Shown one piece after another: positions 15,056-20,507 of a DNA stretch of 20,507 nucleotides. This stretch comes from 21-14-0-10-32-9 sp964501945 (GTDB taxonomy: Archaea > Nanobdellota > Nanobdellia > Woesearchaeales > 21-14-0-10-32-9): assembly GCA_964501945.1 (NCBI GenBank), contig CAZCTY010000018.1:1-20507 (forward strand), in the 5' to 3' direction. Under the pieces are notes generated by a model, which was not told the origin of the DNA, made no database searches, and worked only from the letters and a program-made list of their open reading frames with translations. The translations under genes were made by a program, and so were the position numbers. Position 1 is the stretch's first letter. The number at the start of each line of letters is the position of its first letter.

Positions 15056-15769
15056 ATGGATCGTGAAAAGGCTCTTGTTGATTTGGGTTTTACGCCTGTA
15101 GAGGTTAGAGTTTATTTGGCTTTATTGGAGGTTGGTTCTTGTTCTGTTACTACTTTATCTGATAAGGTTAAGTTGCATAGGGCTAATGTTTATGATGTTT
15201 TAAAGAAGCTTGTTGATAAAAAAATTGTGTCTGTTATAAAGCATGATAATGTTTCTTTTTTTGAGGCGTTAAGTCCGTCTGTTTTATTAGAGCTTTTAGA
15301 TGAGAAAAAAAATAATTTAAAAAGTGTTTTGCCTGAGTTGTTTGTTTTAAATAAGTTTTCTTGTAATGCTTCTGATTTTTTTGTTGTTAGTGGTGTTAGT
15401 GGTTTTTTATCGTCTATTAATGATTTGCTTTTATTTGAGGAAGAAATTTTGGTTAGGGGTTTTTGTGTTCGTGCATTAAAATTGATTGGTGCGAGGGTTA
15501 TGCCTTTTCATAAAAGTAGGATTTCAAAAAAGATTCCTATTAGGCAGTTATTTCCTTCATCGCTTCGCGAGTTTATTAAGCGAGATAGTTCTTTTTCTAT
15601 GGCTCGTTTTTTTGATTTTGATTCTTCTGTTTCTATTTTTTTGTGTGGTGATACTTTGATTTTAACTGTTTGGTCTGGGGACGTTGTTAGTTTTGTTATT
15701 AAAAATAAGTTTCTTTGTGATCTTTTCAGGTTTGATTTTAATTACTTTTGGAATATTAGTCAGGTTTAA
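15056..15769 (+). CDS. TrmB-family transcriptional regulator
   Basis: This 237-residue protein begins MDREKALVDLGFTPVEVRVY, the standard start of the TrmB winged helix-turn-helix, followed by ALLEVGSCSVTTLSDKVKLH and RANVYDVLKKLVDKKIVSV (about 20-62). The rest (about 80-237) is a TrmB-like effector region without the sugar-binding C-terminal extension of full TrmB. Members repress or activate metabolic genes in archaea. The frame is open upstream for 92 more codons, but that segment is low-complexity F/S-rich sequence. The TATA box at 15023-15032 supports ATG 15056. It lies between two minus-strand gene groups; its stop overlaps the end of the P-loop ATPase gene by 4 bp. It may regulate its neighbours. 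Confidence 0.85.
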   Translation: MDREKALVDLGFTPVEVRVYLALLEVGSCSVTTLSDKVKLHRANVYDVLKKLVDKKIVSVIKHDNVSFFEALSPSVLLELLDEKKNNLKSVLPELFVLNKFSCNASDFFVVSGVSGFLSSINDLLLFEEEILVRGFCVRALKLIGARVMPFHKSRISKKIPIRQLFPSSLREFIKRDSSFSMARFFDFDSSVSIFLCGDTLILTVWSGDVVSFVIKNKFLCDLFRFDFNYFWNISQV

Positions 15770-17121
15770 TTAGTTAAGTATGCGTATTTTTGTTCTAGTT
15801 CTTGTATGTATTCTTCTGTGTAATTTTCATTGAGTCCTAATTCGTTTCTTTTTATTATGGTGCCTTTATTTATTATTTTGCCCCAGTCTATTTTTTTATT
15901 TTCTAGGTGTTGTATCTCGTCTACTTCTTCTCTGTTATTGTTTCTTTTGCTAAAGTCTTTTAGTGTTTTTAAAAATTCTTGGTGGTATAACTTATGTACT
16001 AGGAAGTGGTCTTCTATGTTTGTTATTATGTATTCTTGTTCTTGTGTTTCTATTTTTTCTCGTCTTTTATGATTTAGTTTTGTTGTTGCATCTAAGAGTG
16101 CGTAGTAGTGTTCTGTGTATCCTATTGCTTTTTGTGTTTTTGGTAGGTATTCTATTATTGCTTCGCTGTATGGGTCGTATGTGTTTATTTTTTTATTTCT
16201 CAAATAATTAAAGTGTTGTTTTAATTTTTCGTGTAATTCTTCATCACTCTCTTTTATTAGTGTTTGTCTTCTTAGTGATTTTTGTTTTAATATTTTCTCG
16301 AGATGATTTTCTTCGTGGTTTGTTTTAAATCTTAAAAAGCGTCTGTTTAGTTCCTCATCGTTTTTATATGTGTTCTCTGATGCTAGTGTGTATATTATTG
16401 ATTTTCCTCTCTTTATGTTAAATGTTTTATTTCCTCTTTTTTTGTAATCTGTTACTATTCTTTTTACATCTTTGCCTTCTGTTAGGTTTTTTACTACTTC
16501 TACTATTGGTGATTTTGTTTCTTTTAGTGCTTTTTGTAGTTCTGGTATGTATATTGTTTTGTAGTTGTTTATGTTTTTTGAGTCGTAAAATACGGCCATC
16601 TTTGAGCTTAAATCTAATCTGTAGAGGTCTTCTTCTGCGTATAATTCTATTAGTTTATCTACTACGAATGTTTTTCCAGAACCGCTATATCCTTCAACAC
16701 CAAATGATATATTATTTGATCCTGCAAGAAATATTTTTGTGCATAGGCTCTCTTCTCCAACTACTCCTTTTAATTTAAAGTAGTTTGTTATATCTTTTAT
16801 TGTAATATCTGTTTGTGGTATTTCTTGGTTTGTTGTTTTATTTTCATTTTTTTTAATGCTTGGCGTTATTTCTTGTATTAATTCTTCTTGTCTTAGTTCT
16901 TCTTGTTCTGTGTTTAGGGTTGTTATTTCATTCAGGCGCTCATCTTTATTGTATGTTATTGATAGTTTTCTTGTCTCAGGTACGTCATATCCTAATAATT
17001 GGCTTGCTCTCTTTAATCTATCTTTTTGTTTTGCTCTTTTTTGTAAATTATCTGGTTTTTTCTTTTTCTCATATTTTTTTATGAATCGTTCTACATCTTC
17101 TTTTATTTTTTTTATTTTCAT
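15766..17121 (-). CDS. P-loop ATPase, replication-helicase-like, of unknown role
   Basis: This 451-residue protein has a charged, low-complexity N-terminus (1-105), then an ATPase domain: Walker A GYSGSGKT at 144-151, a Walker B-like KTIYIPE at 188-194 with E194 as candidate catalytic acid, a sensor-like IIYTLASEN at 242-250, and an arginine pair RRF at 260-262. The lead-in LAGSNNISFGVEG before the P-loop and the DLSSKMAVFYD segment after it resemble ATPase domains attached to or replacing the helicase in mobile-element primases. This relation is from memory and moderate at best. The C-terminus (270-451) is helical and unassigned. Third gene of the operon, five bases after the AAA+ gene. Codons are A/C-ending. 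Confidence 0.7.
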   Translation of the reverse strand: MKIKKIKEDVERFIKKYEKKKKPDNLQKRAKQKDRLKRASQLLGYDVPETRKLSITYNKDERLNEITTLNTEQEELRQEELIQEITPSIKKNENKTTNQEIPQTDITIKDITNYFKLKGVVGEESLCTKIFLAGSNNISFGVEGYSGSGKTFVVDKLIELYAEEDLYRLDLSSKMAVFYDSKNINNYKTIYIPELQKALKETKSPIVEVVKNLTEGKDVKRIVTDYKKRGNKTFNIKRGKSIIYTLASENTYKNDEELNRRFLRFKTNHEENHLEKILKQKSLRRQTLIKESDEELHEKLKQHFNYLRNKKINTYDPYSEAIIEYLPKTQKAIGYTEHYYALLDATTKLNHKRREKIETQEQEYIITNIEDHFLVHKLYHQEFLKTLKDFSKRNNNREEVDEIQHLENKKIDWGKIINKGTIIKRNELGLNENYTEEYIQELEQKYAYLTN

Positions 17122-17126
17122 TTTTT

Positions 17127-18548
17127 TTATAGGTAGCTTTTTCTCTCTCGGTTTTTGATTGTGTTTTCTAATTCTTCGAGTATTGTTTTTGTTGTAATTG
17201 TTTTGTATTCTTCAAAGAATTTTAATTGCGTAGTGTAGTCTTGTGTGTATAATTCTTGTGTGAATTCGTTATTTGAGTTATACTCTAATACGTTTTCTAT
17301 GCATCCTGTAATTTCTCGTCCGCTCAGATTTTCTTTTTGTGCTATGTTTCCTATATTATTCCATTCGTGTATGTTTATTTTTTCTTTTGGTACGTTATTT
17401 GTTATTAGTTTTTGTATTAGTTTTATTTTTTCATCTTTTGTTTTTGGTCCTTCGCATAGATATGTATTTTTATTAAATCTGTTTATTAGTGCTTTATCTA
17501 TGTCTTGTGTGTTGTTTGTTGAGGCTATTAGTATGTAATTTCCTTTATTTACATAATCTATTGGGCTGTTTGTAAATTTTAATAGTTCTGTTACTATTTG
17601 TTTTGTGTAATCTTGTGTTTTTGTGTTATCTCTTGCAGAAAAATTTGAATCTATCTCATCTATTAAGACTAGGTATAATTCGTTGCTCTCATTTATTTCT
17701 CTAAAGCATTTTTGTATTTTTTTTAGTGGTCCGTATTGGTATTTTGATGCGGGATCTAGTGAGATTACATTTAATTTTTTTTGTAGTTTTTCTTCGAGTT
17801 CTTCGCCTATTGTTGCGGCGTATGCATTTAGCATTCCTTTTCCGTTTCCTGGCTCTCCTACAAGTAAGTAGTTTTGTTTGAATTTGTTTTTTTCAAGTGC
17901 TGGATTTTTTTTATTTTCTTGGTTGTATAAAAATAGTTTTTGTATTGAGGTTTTTATGTCTTTTTTTGCTCTCTCGTTTCCTATTATGTCTTCGTATTTT
18001 GTTTTTTTAAAAAAAAATTTTTGTCTCTCTTCCTCGTTATCTGTTCCATTTTTTTGTTTTCTTATTGTTTTTTTTATATCGTTTTGTGTTAGTGTTTCGT
18101 TTAATTCATTGTATAAATACTCATCTAAATTTTGAAAGTAGGTTCTTGTTATATCGTCAATATTTGCGTTGTTTCTTTGTATATTTTTTGAGTATTCTTC
18201 TATGATTTTCATGTTTGTTTTAAAGTCGCTACCATTAAAGTTTATTTTTTGAAAATCTTTTGTTATTATTGTTTCGTGGCCGTTTATTTTTTTAAGTAGG
18301 TTATCTGTGCTTATTTTTGCAAAATATTTTCGTCTTGTCTCTGGGTTTATTTTTCTCAATGTTCTATCTTTAATGTCTTTTGCTGCGTAAAATCCTGCGA
18401 GGTATTCTATTGCGTGTTCTTTTATTATATCTGGGTTTTTATTTTTGTTATTAAAGCATAGGTTGTCTATTACTTGTGTGTATTCTTCTTTTGCGTAGTT
18501 CTTTTTTTTATTTACAAGTCTCTCTTCTAGCTCGTTGTTTGTGGTCAT
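17127..18548 (-). CDS. AAA+ ATPase with an atypical Walker A
   Basis: This 473-residue protein has an N-terminal helical region (1-175) of unknown fold. A classical AAA module follows, resembling FtsH, Vps4 and proteasomal ATPases: YEDIIGNERAKKDI (185-198), Walker A GEPGNGKG (231-238), Walker B LVLIDEID (293-300), sensor 1 ILIASTNN (339-346), arginine finger candidate R357 (ALINRFNK) and sensor 2 SGREITG (409-415). The Walker A ends in Gly where nearly all P-loops have Ser or Thr for Mg binding, while the other ATPase motifs look intact. Substrate remodelling driven by ATP is the family role; the target is unknown. Second gene of the operon, six bases after the coiled-coil gene. Confidence 0.85.
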   Translation of the reverse strand: MTTNNELEERLVNKKKNYAKEEYTQVIDNLCFNNKNKNPDIIKEHAIEYLAGFYAAKDIKDRTLRKINPETRRKYFAKISTDNLLKKINGHETIITKDFQKINFNGSDFKTNMKIIEEYSKNIQRNNANIDDITRTYFQNLDEYLYNELNETLTQNDIKKTIRKQKNGTDNEEERQKFFFKKTKYEDIIGNERAKKDIKTSIQKLFLYNQENKKNPALEKNKFKQNYLLVGEPGNGKGMLNAYAATIGEELEEKLQKKLNVISLDPASKYQYGPLKKIQKCFREINESNELYLVLIDEIDSNFSARDNTKTQDYTKQIVTELLKFTNSPIDYVNKGNYILIASTNNTQDIDKALINRFNKNTYLCEGPKTKDEKIKLIQKLITNNVPKEKINIHEWNNIGNIAQKENLSGREITGCIENVLEYNSNNEFTQELYTQDYTTQLKFFEEYKTITTKTILEELENTIKNRERKSYL

Positions 18549-18554
18549 TTTTTA

Positions 18555-19619
18555 TCAATATCCTAGTTGTTCGAAGTAGGTGTCTCTCATTGCTTTCATA
18601 TTGGCTGAGGACTGGTTGAATATTGACTTGTTCTTTGCTAGAATGCTATCTGATAGTTCTTCTCCGTTATCTGTTCTTATTGTATGTTCTGCTTTCTTGT
18701 ATATATTGTCTAGTTTTGTGTTCTTATTTTTTACAAATTCTTCTGCGTATGTTTTGAATTTATCTCCGAGTTTTTGTAGAGAAGTCATATTTTTCATTGC
18801 TTTTGTGTATGCTTTTCCTTCCTCTGTTGTAAAGTCTTGTCCTACTATATTCAAGCTAAATTTTATGTTATTGCTAAGGCTTCTTGTATAATTTAGAAGA
18901 TTTTGTTGTTCGCATATTTGGTTTTGTATTATTTTTATTTCGCAGATGTATCCGTCTAATTCGTGGTTTATCTCTTCTCGTCTTCTCTGGTGCGCGTTTA
19001 TTAGTCTTGCGTAGTTGTGTTTTTCTTGTCTTAGTTCTTTTAGTGTTTGGTTTGTGTAGTTGTTTTCAGAATCTGTTTTTTGTTCTATTTCTTCAATTTT
19101 TTCTTTGTATGTGTCTATGTGATCTTTGTGTTCTAATTCTTTGTTTTTGAATAGTATTGTTATATCTCTTAATTCTTGTTCTTTAAAGTATAGGCCTTTT
19201 TTCTTTGGGTCTATGTTGCTTATGTATTCTATGAATTCTTTTGTGCCTCCTGTTGGTAGTTTGTATGTTTCTTTTCCTTTAAGGATTGTTTCTAAATTTT
19301 CTATGTCTTTTTGTACGTTATCTAGTATTTTGTATGCTTTTTTAATCTCTTTTCTGTTTTCTATTTTGTATAGGTCTGCTCCGACTATTTTGCTTAGGTA
19401 ATCGTATGCTTCTTTTTTTAGTGTTTGTTCTTTATTTATTGTCTCATACAATCTTTTGTTTTCTTGTGTTTCTCCATTTAATTTTTGTTTTTTCTTTCCT
19501 TGATATACTTTTTTTATATCGTCTATTAGCTCTGTTGTTTCTTTGTTTTTTTCCTCATCAGTATTTTGATTTATTTGTTTATTTTTTTTATTATATTCAT
19601 AATTTATTTTTTGTTCCAC
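18555..19619 (-). CDS. Coiled-coil protein of unknown function
   Basis: This 354-residue protein is nearly all charged helix: K/E/N-rich, no membrane segment, no recognised domain. Long heptad-like stretches occur at about 55-115 and 135-235, for instance LKELRQEKHNYARLINAHQR and IEEIEQKTDSENN. A more globular C-terminal part follows (about 255-354: SLNIVGQDFTTEEGKAYTKA, ending SANMKAMRDTYFEQLGY). I chose GTG 19619 because AAGGTGGT lies just upstream at the right distance; an in-frame GTG at 19628 would add VFV. It is the first gene of a three-gene operon with two ATPases and may be the scaffold or substrate adaptor of the AAA+ protein. Confidence 0.7.
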   Translation of the reverse strand: MEQKINYEYNKKNKQINQNTDEEKNKETTELIDDIKKVYQGKKKQKLNGETQENKRLYETINKEQTLKKEAYDYLSKIVGADLYKIENRKEIKKAYKILDNVQKDIENLETILKGKETYKLPTGGTKEFIEYISNIDPKKKGLYFKEQELRDITILFKNKELEHKDHIDTYKEKIEEIEQKTDSENNYTNQTLKELRQEKHNYARLINAHQRRREEINHELDGYICEIKIIQNQICEQQNLLNYTRSLSNNIKFSLNIVGQDFTTEEGKAYTKAMKNMTSLQKLGDKFKTYAEEFVKNKNTKLDNIYKKAEHTIRTDNGEELSDSILAKNKSIFNQSSANMKAMRDTYFEQLGY

Positions 19620-19796
19620 GAATACCACCTTCTTATTTTGGTCATATTCGTGTTTTTGTTAGAATTTTATTTAACTTGGAGCTGTATTTTTTTATACTTC
19701 TAAATTTCACTTTTTTATTTTGTTTCGTAAAATTTTCATTAATTTTTTTTTACTATGCAGTGGATTGAAAATTATTTATTGTTAATATGGAAGTCA

Positions 19797-19936
19797 AAGA
19801 AATATAGGTAAACGCTAATCCGGCACTAAAGTACTGGGCTTGGCCGCGTTTACTTAATCTATATTTCTTGGACACAAAAAACCGTTCGACGAAATCTTAA
19901 ATCCTCGCCCTAAAAGGACAAGGCTTTACGGTTTTT
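19797..19936 (-). ncRNA. Structured RNA or 5' leader with two long hairpins
   Basis: Two strong stem-loops lie side by side. The first uses arms 19928-19936 and 19877-19885 (9 bp) enclosing a second stem 19915-19923 with 19903-19911 (9 bp, 3-nt loop), plus a 17-nt single-stranded side. The second uses 19859-19869 with 19797-19807 (11 bp), a 5-nt one-sided bulge, then 19846-19853 with 19808-19815 (8 bp). On the minus strand two mismatches in the inner stem become G-U pairs, so the RNA is more likely minus-sense. It lies 178 nt upstream of the coiled-coil/AAA+ operon and in the same direction: either its 5' leader or a separate ncRNA. It matches no RNA family I know. GC content is clearly above the surrounding DNA. 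Confidence 0.6.
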
Positions 19937-19950
19937 ACGTGTAAAATAAA

Positions 19951-20152
19951 TATGTTTTTTCAAAACATTTAAGCAATAACTAATACATTTATAAAAATAT
20001 TTTTATTGAGTTTTTTCAAAAACTTTTAAGCAATAACAAAACGTTTTATTAAAGTTTTATTAATATTTTTATCTAAAATCTTTAAGCGAAAACTAGATAT
20101 TTTATAAAAACGTTTTTAATAATTTATTATAAAACTTTTAAGCAAAAATAAT
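19951..20152. repeat. Four degenerate repeats with 56-57 bp period
   Basis: The core TTTAAGC recurs with its C at 19974, 20031, 20087 and 20143, that is at spacings of 57, 56 and 56 bp. Each core is preceded by CAAAAACT-like and followed by AATAAC- or AAAAC-like sequence; copies 1 and 2 share TTTTTTCAAAA and TTTAAGCAATAAC. In copies 1 and 2 the upstream part is palindromic (AGTTTTT-TC-AAAAACT at copy 2). The intervening DNA is AT-rich and also loosely similar, so these are diverged tandem units. They sit upstream of the structured RNA and the ATPase operon. Iteron-like or regulator-binding arrays are possible. Confidence 0.6.
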
Positions 20153-20430
20153 AATTTTTATTATTAATTTTTTTTTATTATAATTAATTGTTTTTTTCAC
20201 TTAATTTTTTATTTTTAGTATTTTTATTTTTGATACTTTGTTTTAACATTTAATAAAAAAGCATTTTTTCTCAAAGCGATAATGTTTATTAAAAATTTTT
20301 TTTAGATTCGAGTTTCATTGTGGATTTGATTTATGTTCAAAACGATGCGATTTTTCTTATTATAGAATACCTTATTTTATTCAAATAGTGTGGCCTTTTT
20401 GATGTAAATTATAGGTTTTATGCGTTTTTT
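20153..20430. other. AT-rich noncoding stretch
   Basis: I see no gene here. The first half is T-rich with long T and A runs. The stretch from about 20310 is less extreme in composition and could hold a regulatory region for the gene starting at 20491. No tRNA or clear RNA fold is visible. Confidence 0.5.
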
Positions 20431-20436
20431 GAAGTT

Positions 20437-20474
20437 TCTCGTCGAGAGGGCCTTATAACCGAAAGTTATATATA
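20437..20474 (+). promoter_or_regulatory. Promoter with palindrome and hairpin at the right edge
   Basis: TTATATATA (20466-20474) is a strong TATA candidate 17-25 nt before an ATG at 20491. Just upstream is the palindrome TCTCGTCGAGA (20437-20447), and TATAAC (20454-20459) pairs with GTTATA (20465-20470) around CGAAA, overlapping the TATA box. The palindromes may be operator sites. Confidence 0.45.
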
Positions 20475-20490
20475 GTAAAAAGTTTCCATA

Positions 20491-20507
20491 ATGTATATTA
20501 CGGTAAC
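20491..20507 (+). CDS. Possible first codons of a leaderless gene, cut by the window edge
   Basis: ATG at 20491 opens MYITV before the window ends. The only support is the TATA box at the spacing seen for other leaderless genes in this window. The product cannot be guessed. Confidence 0.3.

Noticed and set aside
15830..19768. Many plus-strand open frames opposite the ATPase operon
   Set aside because: They are F/L/S/C-rich shadows of A-rich minus-strand codons, lack ribosome binding sites and promoters, and resemble no family.
19797..19936. tRNA, SRP RNA, RNase P RNA, or C/D or H/ACA guide RNA
   Set aside because: There is no T-arm or anticodon arm, no recognisable conserved SRP or RNase P core, and no C and D boxes. 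An ACA is visible on the plus strand after the second hairpin, but there is no proper two-sided pseudouridylation pocket and the G-U evidence favours the minus strand.
19951..20152. CRISPR array (four repeats at 56-57 bp)
   Set aside because: The repeats are too degenerate, and the spacer-like parts resemble each other and are almost pure A/T. No cas gene is nearby. Diverged tandem units fit better.

Overview
This window looks like chromosome from an AT-rich archaeon. The archaeal genes are ribosomal proteins L37Ae and L35Ae, RNA polymerase subunit Rpb12/RpoP, KEOPS Pcc1, prefoldin beta, a UPF0147 protein, membrane-anchored LonB, an archaeal OB+DHH phosphoesterase and a TrmB-type regulator. 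Promoters are TATA boxes about 25 nt upstream of ATG codons, so several genes appear leaderless. Low GC, compact genes and a trimeric [FeFe]-hydrogenase next to archaeal housekeeping genes suggest a DPANN lineage (Woesearchaeota/Pacearchaeota-like). That placement is inference; no rRNA is present to prove it.

Layout. 1-450: 5' part of a broken IS481-type transposase (minus strand), cut by the window edge. 493-4597: translationally coupled hydC-hydB-hydA operon for a trimeric, potentially electron-bifurcating, NAD(P)-linked [FeFe]-hydrogenase. 4720-4823: tRNA-Pro(TGG) with a 30-nt intron in the T-loop. 4852-6059: tight operon rpl37ae-rpoP-pcc1-pfdB-UPF0147. 6056-6598 (minus): small MscS-like membrane protein. 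6805-10340: DHH/OB phosphoesterase and LonB. 10418-10672: rpl35ae. 10659-11947 (minus): coupled pair of a coiled-coil/4-TM protein and a PHP hydrolase. 12070-14214: two unknown membrane proteins, the second with a signal peptide, about five further membrane helices and a long coiled coil. 14220-14886 (minus): two small membrane-anchored proteins that share a motif. 15056-15769: TrmB-like regulator. 15766-19619 (minus): three-gene operon of a coiled-coil protein, an AAA+ ATPase with a degenerate Walker A, and a second P-loop ATPase. 19620-20490: no gene seen; it holds a strongly structured RNA or leader element and four AT-rich repeats spaced 56-57 bp. 20491-end: promoter and possible first codons of a leaderless gene.

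The left half is mostly core metabolism and information processing. The right third (about 14.2-20.2 kb) is accessory in character. The three-gene ATPase operon lies directly downstream of a structured RNA and iteron-like repeats, and with the paired membrane-anchored proteins it is the best candidate for an undescribed system, possibly an integrated replicon or a chromosomal AAA+ machine. Across the window the plus strand is T/G-rich: plus-strand genes use T-ending codons, minus-strand genes use A- and C-ending codons. Only the IS remnant clearly breaks this rule.
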